64,000 nt of DNA, taken from assembly GCA_022702705.1 (NCBI GenBank), contig CM040422.1:37595270-37659269 (forward strand), in the 5' to 3' direction. How positions within the stretch are numbered: the first letter of the stretch is position 1; every line of letters begins with the position of its first letter. Below, in pieces: positions 31,321-43,566 of the stretch. This stretch comes from Papilionanthe hookeriana x Papilionanthe teres. Taxonomy: Eukaryota; Streptophyta; Magnoliopsida; Asparagales; Orchidaceae. The position numbers and the translations under genes were made by a program. The notes below the pieces were generated by a model. It saw nothing but the letters and a program-made list of their open reading frames with translations. It was not told the origin of the DNA and did not search any database.

Positions 31321-31980
31321 ATTTTTCAATTGGATGCCAAGAAATAAGGCTACATTTGATGGCCTCACAACTTGTGCTCATGAAGTGGCCAGGAACTGCC
31401 TCTCCTATCTCCATAAGCTTATCAGATATAAAAAATTCCCCAATATCTGCTCTATCACTACAATCCAAAACTTGAATCCTTTCAAAATTATCACGGTTTT
31501 TTGACACCCCCCAAGCATCCATTCCATCAAAGTTAACACTGATGGCAGTTTCAGTGGGGGGGAGCTGGTATGGGGGGATTATTCAGGAACCATAAGGGTG
31601 AATGCCTGCTGTACTTCCATGCTCCTCTCATTGTTGCTGATGCTTTGGAATCTGAGTTAATGGTTGTATACTGGGCACTTAAACTGGCTTTGAATTATCA
31701 ATGGACTCCTCCGGGGGTGGAAGGAGACTCTCGGGTTCTTCTCCAAATGCTCAATTCTAACAGCCACACCTCCTGGCACCATTCTTAGTGGGTCCAAAAA
31801 ATTCAGCACCTCAGATCCAACTTCATGTTACTTTCTAATTCATTTTTAGAGAAGGGAACAAACCAGTTGATTGGCTTGCCAGGTCTGTCTCTCACTCCTC
31901 TTCTGTGGCACTTTCTCCAACTCCTCCTCCCCAATTAAAAATGTTGATGGATGGTGATCTTCTTGCGGCCTCCCACCTCA
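31321..31980 (+). pseudogene. LINE ORF2 C-terminus, RNase H domain (L1)
   Basis: It starts with NWMPRNKATFDG and NCLSYLHKLIRYKKFPNIC, then KVNTDGSFSGGGAGMGGLFR, ALESELMVVYWALKLALNYQ, EGDSRVLLQMLNSNSHTSWH and, after a stop, the REGNKPVDWLAR-type end. Catalytic positions D in TDGS, E in ESEL and D in GDSR are present. Frame changes near 31505, 31565 and 31785. Confidence 0.8.
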
Positions 31981-32206
31981 AAATAGAGACCACTTAAACA
32001 CTTTTTTGTTGTTACTTTTTTCTATTATAATTCTTTGGAATTGGTATACATGTAAAAATTGGTTTTATATCACCTATTTTTATTCTTTTGTGTGGAGTTG
32101 TAGTTGTTGAAGGAACCATTAGGATCTTGTTTAGTGGAGTTTCCTTCTTTCAACAATTTTGTAACTTTTGACTCTAATTGGATGGGAGCATTGGTGGCTC
32201 CTTTCC

Positions 32207-32210
<4 letters not shown>

Positions 32211-32264
<54 letters not shown>
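32211..32264. repeat. (TA)n microsatellite, LINE tail
   Basis: Uninterrupted TA repeat of 54 bp directly following the LINE 3' end CCTTTCCTTTA. Confidence 0.9.
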
Positions 32265-32266
<2 letters not shown>

Positions 32267-32279
32267 TAAGGAAGGTGTC

Positions 32280-33825
32280 CGACCCACTTTTTATATGTTT
32301 GCAAATTATGTTAATAGCAACAGAACCAAAAACTTGATCCCTCTTTAAATATAGATATATGATTTAATGTATAATGTGGATTCTAAGCAAGTATACGTAT
32401 CATATCAAGTAATATAGGGCTCTAGTGGAGTCTTGGTTATCGATCCCACAGGGAAGTTTTTAACAGATTTGTTATCAGCTAAATTTAAAGGAATTACTTA
32501 CTAATATAGTAGACGGAAATTTAAAGTAACTAAAGTAAACAAATGCTTGAAATAAAGTCGATTTAAATAACTCAAAAAAAGTATCATTCTCCTTGTTTTT
32601 AGAAAATTAAGTGAATTATGAATTTAAATAGGATTTTTTTATTGTATTGTGACAAATAGGAGCATTCATATTCTTTACCCTTTGGTCCAGGTGCAAAGAA
32701 CATTGACTAATCCTATGTTTGATTACTAAATCGCGAGCTAGGTCGAGAGGATACTCGTTGCCACTTCGAGCTCCCACGTTCCCCTCACTCGAGGGCTAAC
32801 ATCTACACTTCAGCTCTCAAACAATAGGACCGAATTGAATATTTGAGTCCGTCACACTAAAATGTCCAATTCTACGTCCGATAATTAATATTTCTCTATT
32901 TATTTTCACCCGCCTTCCAAGGCTTTTGACTTCCCTGAATATTGGATGTAATTTTTACTATAGTTGATAATTCAACATATTTTAACTACTCAATTGGCGG
33001 ATTGAAAGTAAATTAAGTTTTAAGTAAAAATTATCACAATTTATTTATATTATATTTAATTTCATCAATCCGTATAATTTTCATAAACAAGGAGAAAGAC
33101 TAAGAAAACTACTCAGAATGCATGGGAATAAAACAAAGCATGGATTTCATTTAAAGTTAACAACAATAAACAAAGATACTTATCTTAATTTCCTCCCCAA
33201 GCAGACTCCTTGAAGTTCCTTTGACTTTTCCTTGTAGTACAACAAACTAAATAGCACTTAATTAAACTAATGAACTCACTAAACACACTCAAACTCACTA
33301 AAATAGACACACACAAATGACACTTAAGACTCTAGAAAGATGCACAAAATCACTAGAATTCGGCCTCTATTTTTACAGGTAAGCAAAGGTCCAAGGGGTA
33401 CTTAAACACCTCTTCAAAAAGTGTCCAGGTTCAATGTATTTGTATTTTGAACTGTCTTGCCGTCGGCGGGAAATGACCTCGCCGTCAGCGGGGCTTTTAA
33501 AAGGTCTTCAAACCACGCGATCTCGCTGTCGGTGGGCTCGGGCTCACTGTCAGCGAGGTAGTTATAATTCCTTTAGAAATTCTCCTAACGATCTCGCCGT
33601 CGGCGGTCTCGATCTCACCGTCGGTGGTCTCGATCTCGCAGTCGGCGACTTAGTTCAATTTGCATGAATTTCCTCCTTTTTATCCAAATTTTCTCTATTT
33701 CATGTTTTTTGCTTCCATCACTTATAAATCTTCATTCCTGCAATAAAATAAAGAAAATACATTTCTTTAAAGTGCAATTTCATCAAAAATAGATATGAGT
33801 TTCTTAATGTATTTTTACGTGATCG
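32280..33825 (-). mobile_element. solo LTR (family E, probably element D's family), 1546 bp
   Basis: Its plus-strand beginning contains AAGCAAGTATACGTATCATA and GTGGAGTCTTGGTTATCGAT, like the solo LTRs S and, reversed, the LTR ends of A, so it lies in minus orientation. GTGTC (32275-32279) and ATGTC (33826-33830) are a likely target duplication with one mismatch. Outer sequences join to a LINE piece like 45004-45095. The termini read CG rather than TG/CA, presumably mutated. It carries the same palindrome type as element D. Confidence 0.68.
33456..33649 (-). promoter_or_regulatory. cluster of seven CTCGCYGTCRGCGAG-type palindromes
   Basis: Units include CTTGCCGTCGGCGGG, CTCGCCGTCAGCGGG, CTCGCTGTCGGTGGG, CTCACTGTCAGCGAG, CTCGCCGTCGGCGGT and CTCGCAGTCGGCGAC, grouped 2, 2 and 3. 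The consensus is a 15-bp palindrome with central T. The motif also occurs at 49899-50047 and 51746-51853 in element D. Short ORFs across it are by-products. Confidence 0.62.
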
Positions 33826-33830
33826 ATGTC

Positions 33831-33890
33831 TGCTAGGGTTTGAGATTTACCTCTTCAAATGCTCGGAGATAATTCTTTCGATTCCAGCAC
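33831..33890 (+). mobile_element. small LINE fragment (endonuclease end)
   Basis: TGCTAGGGTTTGAGATTTACC...ATTCCAGCA matches 45020-45095 of LINE L5, whose coding there is AGGNSFRFQHMW. The piece is split from its (TA)n side by the solo LTR at 32280 and cut on the right by a second TA tract. Confidence 0.55.

Positions 33891-33965
<75 letters not shown>
33891..33965. repeat. (AT)n microsatellite
   Basis: About 75 bp of AT repeat with one AAAT interruption at about 33901. It abuts the 3' end of minus-strand LINE L2. Confidence 0.9.
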
Positions 33966-33968
<3 letters not shown>

Positions 33969-34035
33969 TCTTTTTATTTTTTTAGAAAGACCTGCCTAAA
34001 TGGTAGGCAAAATAATTCATATTAGATGGAAAATA

Positions 34036-37000
34036 TTAACTTCTTACAAAAGGTAGACCTAAATTGTCTCCATGTATCAAAAAAGAGAGGGGAGGGGAAG
34101 CGATAGCATCTACCCTAATTAACTCATTACAACATCTCTGAGTGGCTAACCAGTGGGCAAGAGCATTGCCTTCCCTTGGTATGAAGGTAAATTCCAACAC
34201 CATGTTGTCCATGTAGCTAATCATTCTATTCATCCATCTCTTGGTATGCCAAGAAGCAGACTCTGACTTGTTGAGAAACTGGATGCAGCAACTTGAATCT
34301 GATTCCACCAGAACCCAATTCACATTGCATAACTTAGCAATCCTGATGGCCCAAAATATGGAAATCATCTCAGCTTCCAAAGCATCTAAGACGGGCGGTA
34401 GTTGGAAGAACGAGTAAGCATTTCCCATGACAATCTCTAAAGATCCCACCAATTCCAGCATGTGACTGATGGTAACTTCCATCAGTATTGACTTTAACCC
34501 AAAAGGAAGGGGGTGTCCAGTCAAATACTAAACAATTCCTTCTAAGTGCTAGTTGCCCCACCTTGCAAATGTCCCTAAAATTATGAAACTTGATGAGTTT
34601 CTGAATATAAGTTAGGCATTGGGCAGCCACCTGAAGAGATGAGGGAGTTCTTCCCCCAAATTTAGCCCTATTCCTACTCATCCAGATGAACCAAGCCACC
34701 AAGCAAGGTACCATCAATAGGTTTACCTTATCCCAATCCACCCAGCAGGTAGCCAACTGATACCAACTTAAATTTAGAGTGTCAAGAGTGAACCTACTGA
34801 TGAGATTAATCCAAACATCCTGAGAGAAAGCACATTTAAAAAATACGTGAGTCACTGATTCCTCTTCTTGGAAGCACATTTGGTAGCAAGAAGGTCCCTT
34901 TAAGCCTTTTAGTTTGAGTTTATCATCAGTGGGTAAGAGAAGATGTCTCACTCTTTAACAGAAAAAAGACATGGAGGGGGGTCCCCCACTGAATCTGATT
35001 CCAAGTGAAAAATTTGTGGTAAATATAGGAAGTTAGCTTTTGGGATTCATTATTCCTTGTCAGCAGTTTATCCTTCTGATCAGATTGAATTTTAGTAAGA
35101 ATAACCTGCTACACTTAATCAGGTGCTAATATGGTGTTCAGGAGCCTGCAATTCCATTGATTATCTGTCCAGAAATCTTTCACACAACTGTTAGACATTC
35201 CAGATGGTTGATGGGTTGAGAGCTTATCCCCATCCCAGACCCACTGATCCAGCCAGAAATTGATCTGTCCCTCACCAAGCTCCCATATGAACAGATGCTC
35301 AGCTTTATGTTTAATTTTTAGAAGAGACTTCCAAAGCCTAGAATTCACCAGCTTAGGCATAATTATAGTTGGGTGATCATTTCTGCAATACCTACCATGA
35401 AGATATTTTGTCCAAAGCCTATTTTGTGCTCTAAACCTGATCCAGAGCTTGCACAGGTTGATAAAACTTATCTGATCAAATCTTTTAAATCCCAGACGCC
35501 CAGCCTAAATGGGTTTGCAAAGCTGCTGCCAAGGGAGCCAGTGAAACTGCTTATTTTGCCCGGCCCACGGGAATCTATTGAACAGTCTGCCAATCTGTTG
35601 TTTGGAGCTCTTCTTCATAATAAAAATTTGGAGGGCATAAGAAGGGAGAGAAGTAAGAATACTTTTTAGCAGATTTATCCTCCCACCATTAGAGAGGAAA
35701 GAGTTGGACCAACTTGAAATCTGAGTTCTGATCTTCTCAATTATCTCCTGAGACTGAGTTTGCTTTGTTCTACCTTTAATAAGTTGGACACCAAGGTAGT
35801 TAATGGGAAGTGTTGTTGAATGAAAACCAGTGTATTCAGAGATCCATTTTTTTAAATTTAGGCTGACATTTTCTTGGGGAAGAAATGGCACTTATTAAGA
35901 TTAAGCTCTAGCCCTGATACAGCTTTGAAATGATTTAAAGTCTGTTGCACCACCTTAATAGCTGCCTTTGAAGCCTTGGAGAAAATAATAATATCATCAG
36001 CATAGGATAGATGACTGATCATGATGTTTGATTTGTGGTGGTAAGCTAGATGGGGAGAAGTTGAGAAAGCTTGATACAAAATTCTGGACAGATAATCAAA
36101 AGCTAGAATGAAGATTGTAGGATAGAGTGGGCCACCTTGCTTGATACCTCTAGAAGAACTAAAAAATCCATGTCTTTTTCCATTTACTAAAACTAAATGA
36201 GCATTACAATTTAACCACCTTTTGATGAGCTGAACAAAACTTGGTTTAAAACCCCTGGCAGTTAAGACATTCAAGATGAAATCCCAGCTAATTGAATCAT
36301 AAGCTTTGTTGATATCAAGTTGAAGATGATGCTGTGACCTCTGCATCTTCTATCTAAATCCAAGAGCAGTTCTTGTGCCAACAGAATGTTATCTGAGATG
36401 GTTCTTCCTTTCACAAATGCAACCTGGTTCTCTTTAATAATTTTGATCAAATGAGGTTGAATTATTGAGACAATAATTTTACTCAACACCTTGGACATAA
36501 CAGAAGTTAAACTAATAATTCTATAGTCTCCTCAAGCTTTTCTGATTTTGTTTTTAGGAAGAAGTATAATGGTTGAGGCAGAAAAATATTTTGGGGGATC
36601 CATGCCTTGAAAGAAAGCTTGCACTGCTTGAACTACATCCAAGACAACAACAAACTAGCTAGCTTTATAAAAGGAGGATGTAAAGCCATCAGGGTCAGCT
36701 GCTTTATTGCCATCGATGGTATCGAGAGCATTCTTGATCTCAGTTTCACCAGGAATATCAGTTAGGCTAAGTTTCTGCACATAAGTATAATTATCTTGAA
36801 ATAACAAATGTTTAATAGGGGTGGAACAAGAGAAAACCTGGGTAAACAGGTTGCAAAAGTGACTCTCAGCATCTCTAGCAATGTCTTCAGCATCGGTAAG
36901 TTTGACTCCAACATCATTGGTGATTGTAAGTATCATATTACAATTCCTTTTGAAGTTGATGTATGCATGAAAATATTTGGTGTTCCTGTCACCATCAATG

Positions 37001-38023
37001 AATTTTGCAGAGGCAGCCTTTTGCTTATAGAACTCTTCCTAGTATTTAACCTGAGTAAGCAGCTGTTCAGATGCAACAAACAAGTCAGCTTCACTCTTGT
37101 CCCCATTTAAATAACCAATTTCAATGTGAGCAACATCTCCTTCAGCCTTTTGTATATTATCATGGATATTCCCAAAAGTTGCCCAGTTCCAACTCTTGAG
37201 ATGCTTAACAATTAGTTTATGGAGTGAGCAAAGATTACCCCAAGGTGTGTAGCCCTTGGAGGGTTTCAAAACCTTCCCCACTTCTGACAGAAAATCAGGA
37301 TGAAGAGTCCAGATATTCTGAAACCTGAACTGGCCTCCAGCATTCCCAACAGAATTTTGTATAGAGATTAGCAAGGGTCTATGGTTAGAGCAGGCCATGG
37401 ACAAGTGTGCTACAAAGGTGAAAGGGAAAGTCTGAAGCTAACATGAATTCACCAATATCCTATCCAGTCTTTCCCAAGTGTTCCCTCTTCTCCATGTGAA
37501 AGGAGGGCCTGTAAAGCTGAAAACATAAATCTGAGCATTAGCAATAAACTGATTAAATCTGTCCATAGAAGAATTAATTGGGGGGGTACCACCTTTCTTC
37601 TCAGCTGCAGAAGAAAGACAGTTAAAATCTCCCCCAACTATCCAAAATGAGCTCATGTTGTTTGCAATGTAAACTAAATCAGTCCACAACAACTGTTGCT
37701 GAGCAGGAATATAACTGGCATAAAGAAAAGTAGCAAAATCCAGCTGCTCCCCAATAGAAAACTACAAATGAATAAATTGGGAGTTGTCCACTATTATAGA
37801 CCACCGCAATTCTCTCCTTGCAAAAACCCAAATCTTATTATTAAGAAAAACATAACAGGTAAAATTTGGAAAGGATATGACAATTTTACTTGTATTTTTG
37901 TTAACCATAGGTTCCAAAATAGCAAAGCACCATAATTTGCGCAATTTAACTAATTGTTTTATTCTGTTATGGGAGGATGGATGAGCAACCCTCCCTAATG
38001 TTCCAACACATGAAGTTGATCAT
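34036..38023 (-). pseudogene. LINE ORF2: endonuclease, reverse transcriptase, RNase H (L2)
   Basis: The first codons at 38023 read MINFMCWNIR. Endonuclease: VGGDFNCLSSAAEKKGG, PFTWRRGNTWERLDRILVN and SNHRPLL (the usual Asp of SDHxPL is Asn). RT: ADPDGFTSSFYK, NQVAFVKGRTISDNILLAQE, GIKQGGPLYPTIFILAFDYL and SYADDIIIF with both Asp intact. A Cys/His-rich region (SCYQMCFQEEESVTHVFFKC) precedes RNase H (VKVNTDGSYHQSHAGIGGIF, ALEAEMISIFWAI, VESDSSCCI and REGNALAHWLA). At least seven frame breaks. It would nick the target and copy LINE RNA in place. Confidence 0.87.
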
Positions 38024-38049
38024 TGAGAGTTGATTTTTCCTTTCCCCCT

Positions 38050-39144
38050 AGTCCTGGGGTGAGGGGTAGCTAGGGGACTATCTTGGGGGTCTCCTGAGAG
38101 TTGAGATCCAAGCAGTCTTGTAGTTCAGTTTTACTTTTTTTTTCCTCTTGCTGTTCTTTTGTATCTGCTAAACATTGTGCATTTCTTCAGTTGTCTCATT
38201 GATTTTTTCTGTTGACATGTCCAAATTGTTCTCAGGAGCAGAAATTGGAATTCTGATACAAAAAGTACTGGAACCAGCAATAGGGTCGACTAACTCGACC
38301 CGATCCTCCATTACTCCTACCGGATCTTTATCCATATCTTCATCCTGCTAATATCGGTATCCCGGGGTTCCGGAATAGTGACCTCTGCGGGACTTGGCTC
38401 CAAAATTGTAGCTTCTTTTACAACTTCTGGAGATGTGGTAGTAATGACAAGATTTGTATCTACCATCTTACTTGGACCAGCAGTTTTCTTCCTGGATGTA
38501 GGATGGATTCTGTAGCACTGATCTAACAGATGGCCAAACATTCTACAATGCTGGCAATAATGTGGTTTGAACTCAACTTCAACTTCTTGCCCAAATCACT
38601 CTTCTGGAAAATCTTCATCAGTCCCAATCCTTATCCTTTTCACATCAGGGAGTGTTATATCTCTTTCTATGAGGACCCTAGCTGTAGAAGGTCTGGCCAA
38701 ATCAAATGTGTGAGTGTCAGTTTTCAATGGAGTGCCCAAGGCTTGGCTGATATTAAACATTGCAATGTGATTAAATAGTTGAATAGGTAGGTCAGGGAAT
38801 TTGAACCACATAGGAATGATTGGGGGCTCCTTTGATGGATCAAAGTCTTGTGTCCATTTCAGAATTTTCATGTAGGTGCCAACAATCAAAATGGATTCCT
38901 TTCCAAATATTCTAGCATAATCTTCCTCATTAGATAATCTTATCAGCAGATGCCTCCCATCTAACAAACCCACTTTCCAGCTTCCAACAAGTTTTAAATC
39001 ATCAAAACATTTCCTAACATATTCCATCTTGGGGTGTCCCATTTGGAATTTTCCAATTAGGCAAAACTTTACTGCTTCATTCAAACATTTCATGTCTTGC
39101 TTGGAGAACAATATAGAAGGCATTCCTTCCTTAGTTCCCAAAGG

Positions 39145-39148
<4 letters not shown>
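38050..39148 (-). pseudogene. LINE ORF1, DUF4283-like with zinc knuckle (L2)
   Basis: Minus-strand reading from 39148: VKFCLIGKFQMGHPKMEYVR, LVGSWKVGLLDGRHLLIRLS, TYMKILKWTQDFDPSKEPPI, PMWFKFPDLPIQLFNHIAM, RPSTARVLIERDITLPDVKR, then in another frame a CCHC knuckle YCQHCRMFGHLLDQCY and a Thr/Pro/Glu-rich tail. This is the usual plant LINE ORF1, an RNA-binding protein. The Ile-Tyr run ahead of it is translated TA microsatellite, not protein. Confidence 0.83.

Positions 39149-39236
<88 letters not shown>
39149..39236. repeat. (TA)n microsatellite
   Basis: 88 bp of pure TA between the 5' end of L2 and the 3' piece of another LINE. It is the longest uninterrupted TA tract in the window. Confidence 0.92.
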
Positions 39237-39239
<3 letters not shown>

Positions 39240-39413
39240 CACTGCGCTTTGTACTTCCCATTTATTTTTTGGGATAGGTTTATTTTACACTTAGTTTAGT
39301 TACTTTTTATTTTGGTGTGGAGTTGTACGAGTCATGTTTGTTCCCATTTGGGATATTTTGTAACTTCACTTATTTTTGAAGCAACATGTAGGGAGCCTAA
39401 GTAGCTCCTTTCC

Positions 39414-39448
<35 letters not shown>
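39237..39448 (+). mobile_element. LINE 3' end piece with its own (TA)n tail
   Basis: TTTATTTTGGTGTGGAGTTG, TGTTCCCATTTGGGATATTT and GTAGCTCCTTTCCCC are close to the 3' end of L1 (32080-32210), followed by the TA tract 39416-39448. Only the 3' untranslated part is present. It points in the opposite direction to L2 and L3 on either side. Confidence 0.7.
39416..39448. repeat. (TA)n microsatellite, LINE tail
   Basis: About 33 bp of TA directly between the 3' end of a plus-strand LINE piece and the 3' end of minus-strand LINE L3. Confidence 0.88.
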
Positions 39449-39450
<2 letters not shown>

Positions 39451-42400
39451 GCAGAAAAAGAAAATATATTAATCAAGAAGATCTAGTACATCTGATATGA
39501 GGAAAGGAAAGCAGATCCCCATGCAATAAAATTCTAAACTCCTTAAAAATAGAAGAATTAAGATCCAAAGAAGAAAAGCATAAAATGTCCTTAGAAGAAC
39601 TGCCTCTAGAAGCAAGCCAATTAGCTGGCTGATTTCCCTCTCTATGGATGTGACTCCAAACTATAGGTAGATTAGATACCAATAATGAAATTTTATTGAA
39701 CCAAATTTGAAGATACCAAGGAGTAGCTGATTTATGTAGAAGAATATTCAGTAAAACTAATGAATCCATCTCCACATGAATTGGGCCTTTATGATTCATA
39801 ATAGCTATCTTTAGACTCCAGAAAACAGCTATAGCTTCGATTCTAATGCATTAATGGCAGAAATTGGAGCGAGAGATAACCCATAAGCAAGACCCCTTGT
39901 AGTTTCGCATAAGGCCCCAATACCGAGCATTAGAACTATTAACGAGCGGTGGAATGTATATAACTTCCATCAGTATTGATTTTAACCCAAGGGTATTTAG
40001 GAGTTCTCCAAATGATCAATTGGAATTTGATTGCGAAGGCTTATTCATTAAATTTAAGGAAGCTTGTCATCTTAAGAAAAAAATTCAAGCAGTTTTTTAT
40101 GATAACTTTGGTTGAAAAAACCATATTATTATGCATAATCTCATTTCTAACCATCCAAGTGAACCAAAATATAATAAGGGGGATATAGAATTCAGCTGTC
40201 GGCTTCCAATCTTGCCGAGCAATCAACAAGGTTGGTCCAACAACAATATCTATGAGACAATCCCCTTTGATTAAGGACGAGTCTTCCATACCTCCTGTAT
40301 AGCATTGCAATCGATAAATAAATGTGAAATGGATTCTTCACTAGAGAGACAAAAAGGACACATAGAAGGTACCCGAATACCCTTTAATTTCAGAATATCA
40401 TCAGTTGGCAAAAACTTCCTGAAAAGCTTCCAACAGAAAAATGACATAGAAGGAGTTATGTATTTATTCCATATTTTCTTGCCCCAATCATTAGCAGTCC
40501 AATTATTACTAGAAAGGTAAATGAACTTGGAGAGACTTTGAGTAGATGGATTCTTGGTAATCAGTCTGTCCTTAACATTAGATTGTAAAGGTATAGACTT
40601 AATTTTATTCACCAAGTCAATATTAACAGCAGCTTTCAGTTTATCTTCATCCCGATTGGAGTTAGACCGAGAAATCGAAACTTTCCGATTAGAAGAAGTA
40701 ACACCTTGCTTATACGGGTGATCATTAAATAACCAATTATCAAGCCAAAAATCAACTTGACCATCACCAATATCCCAAATAAAGAGCTGCTCGAGCAAAT
40801 TCTCTTACTTTTAAAAGTCTTTTCCGAGTTTTTGGAATCTCCTAATTTAGCTTGAACTCGAGAGGGATGGGATGTTCTACAATATTTCCCATGAAGAAAT
40901 AGAGACCAAAGTGAAGACTTTGATCCGAAATGGATCCATTGTTTACAAAAGAATGAGAAACTAAGATGTTTGAAGCTTTTAAATCCAAGACCACCACGGG
41001 CAAATGGTTTACATAATTTATCCCAGTTTGTCAATGCATTTGTTTATGTTGGCCTTCCCATAAGAATTTGTTGAAAATAACTGAAAGCAGTTTTTGAGAG
41101 CTTCTCTTCATATTAACCATTTGGAGAATATACAAAGGGAAAGACGTTAGTATACTCTTCAAAAGAGTAATTCTTCCACCATTAGAAAGAAAAGAATTAG
41201 ACCACCATTGAATTTAGAACAAATTTTGGTAATCACATCATCAAAATGACATAATCTTCTTCTTCCTTTGGACAAAGGAAAGCCCAAATAAACAAGAGGA
41301 TAAACAGCCTCTTTATAACCAGTATAATCCAATATCCAATTTTTTATATGTGCCTTCATCAAAGAACTAGCTAGAAAAGAACATTTCGCTTTATTAAATT
41401 CCATTCCAGAAACAGATTCAAAACTGGAAAGAGATCTCATAATGCATTTAATAGATTTTTTACTCCCATTGCAAAAGACAATTACATCATCTGCATAAGC
41501 CAGGTGACTAACCAAAATATTAGATCTATGCTGATATTGGACATAAGGATTCGCCAACTGAACTTGATTTAATAATTTAGAGAAGTAGTCAAAAGCCAAG
41601 ATGAAAATATAAGGAGATAATGGATCTCCTTGTTTAATCCCCCTGCTGACTTGAAAGAAACCATAAGTACATCCATTGATCGAACACTATAATAATTGTT
41701 CTTCGACCATCTAGAGATTAAAGAGCAAAAATCGAGTTGAAGCCTCTAGCGACTAGTACATCAATGATGAAAGACCAATTGATTGAGTCAAAAGCTTTGG
41801 AGAGATCTAGCTTAAGAATAATATTAGAACCTCTACAAGGCTTATCAATATCGGCAAGCAACTCCTGAGCAAGAAGAATATTGTCACTAATACATCTACC
41901 TTTAATGAATGCAGATTGGTTTTCAGAGATTAAATCTAATAGATAAGGTTGCAGCCTAACCACTAGAACCTTACTAATGATCTTAGAAAAAGTGGAAGTA
42001 ATACATATGGGCCTAAAATCCTTCCAATCTGTTTTTAAATTTATCTTTAGGGATAAGGATGATAGTAGAGGAAGCAAAATATTTAGGCAAATCAGAACCC
42101 TGAAAGAAAGCAATGATAGTAGCCATCACCATATGCTTAATAATACACCAAAACTTTTTATAGAAATCAGAAGAATATCCATCAGGCCCTGCTGTTTTGT
42201 TGCTATCCAAAGAATTAATAACGAGAAAAAACTTCATTTTACGTAGGAGGATTTGTTAACCGAGTAGCCTCACCTTTAAACATGTTACCTTGCAATAGCC
42301 GAACGAGAAATAGATGAAGAGGTAACCGGGTGAGCGAAAAACGAGTTACGGAAATGGAGAACAGCATCTTCAGCAATGACTTGTGAATCATAAATCCATC

Positions 42401-43566
42401 CTTTAGTAGAAGAATTAATCTTTAAGATAGAATTAATAGATCTTCTATATTTAATTACAGCATGAAAAAATCTAGAATTTCTATCTCCATGAAGAAAATG
42501 GTTGGTCGAAGCTTTTGTTGGAGAAACGAGTTCCTCACGAAGAATGGCGATATTTAATTTTCCATTGGCAATGAATAAGTCATGATCGAACAGGAGCCAT
42601 TTTCAATTGCATGTTCGATTTTGGAAACTAATTCTTCAGCGACTTTTATATTGGAATTAATATTGCCAAAATCACTCCAATTCCATTTAGTTAAAGCCTT
42701 AGAAAGCTTTTTACGAGCCGACGAAAGCTGAATTAGAGGATTAGCATTTAAGAAATCCTTAGGAATATTCCGATTAGACTCGATAATCTGCACTGCAATT
42801 AGGATGAGAAGACCATACATTCAAATATCCGAAGCGAGGTTTTATGGACAATATTTGCAACGACAAGCTTAATAAGGAGAGGAGAATGATCGGACCCCGA
42901 TCTAACAAGGTGCTGAACTTTAGAGATAGGAAATAAATTAAACCATGGCTTATTAACAAGAACTCTATCTAATCTTTCATAAATATTACCCCTCCTCCAA
43001 GTAAAAGAAGAACCTTCAAAACCAATGTCAAACAGCCCAGCATTTTTAATAAAATCAGAAAAAAATAGCAAGTCATTCAGATTAGGATTTCTGCCTCCCT
43101 TCTTCTCACTAGGATGAGCTATACAGTTGAAATCACCTCCAACCATCCAGCCCTCTTTGATAGTTTGACCAATCATATTCAGATGGGACCAGAGATCCTC
43201 TCTATCCACTTTATTTGAAGCAGCATAGACAAAAGAAGCATAACCTTTAAAAGAGTCAATCTCAAAATGAACATGCAGAAACTGAGAATGATCTACCAGA
43301 ATATCAATCTTTAATTCTTTCCTATAAAAAACCCAAATTTTATTGGAAGAATTGTAAATAAAGTTGTATCCTGGGAACTTTTTAATAAATCTGTCATAAT
43401 TAGATTTAACCATTGGCTCAAGAAGAACCACCATCCAACACTTATTAACCCTGTTTATTCTCAGCAATCTATTAAGGGAGCCAAGGTTAGCCACTCCCCT
43501 AATATTCCAACAGAGAAAATTAAGTATGATGGGTAGATCTTCCTCCCCTAGTCAATCTAGAGAAGG
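39449..43566 (-). mobile_element. LINE L3, ORF2 nearly complete, ORF1 absent
   Basis: Minus-strand LINE whose coding starts at about 43534 with the endonuclease and ends with RNase H at 39473. It stops at a short TATATATTT at 43566, just before where ORF1 would lie. It differs clearly from L2 in sequence but has the same architecture. Confidence 0.83.
39473..43534 (-). pseudogene. LINE ORF2: endonuclease, reverse transcriptase, RNase H (L3)
   Basis: It starts near LNFLCWNIRGVANLGS. Endonuclease open at 43494-42799: VGGDFNCIAHPSEKKGG, SSFTWRRGNIYERLDRVLVN and SGSDHSPLLIKL, with catalytic residues apparently kept. RT: DSNKTAGPDGYSSDFYK, NQSAFIKGRCISDNILLAQE, KLDLSKAFDSINWSFI and AYADDVIVF. Zinc-binding region: MCPFCLSSEESISHLFIDC. 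The RNase H start KINTDG-type is at about 39960 and its end HVEMDSLVLLNILL, WSHIHREGNQPANWLA at 39473-39799. Broken by several frame changes; the endonuclease is the longest intact domain. Confidence 0.86.

Larger units (their letters stand above)
31321..32264 (+). mobile_element. LINE L1, 3' end with (TA)n tail
   Basis: The last part of a plant LINE ORF2, a 3' untranslated region with TTGTGTGGAGTTGTAG and TGGTGGCTCCTTTCCTTTA, then the TA tract at 32211-32264. The same 3' end recurs at 39237-39448. It is 5'-truncated at about 31320, where it joins element B. B does not resume after it, so this was not a simple insertion. Confidence 0.78.
33966..39148 (-). mobile_element. LINE L2, nearly full length (ORF1 and ORF2)
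   Basis: Read on the minus strand it has an ORF1 with a DUF4283-like region and zinc knuckle, an ORF2 with endonuclease, RT, zinc-binding region and RNase H, and a short 3' end at the TA tract. It starts at about 39148 directly at another TA tract, probably lacking the first codons of ORF1 and the promoter. Length is 5.18 kb. Frames are broken in many places. Confidence 0.85.

Noticed and set aside
33456..33649. Reading the palindrome clusters as a CRISPR array
   Set aside because: Units are 15 bp, degenerate, irregularly spaced and without spacers, in a plant retroelement.
39029..39294. ORFs with long Ile-Tyr runs on both strands
   Set aside because: They are translations of the 88-bp TA microsatellite. 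Only the part beyond the repeat on the minus strand is real LINE ORF1 sequence.
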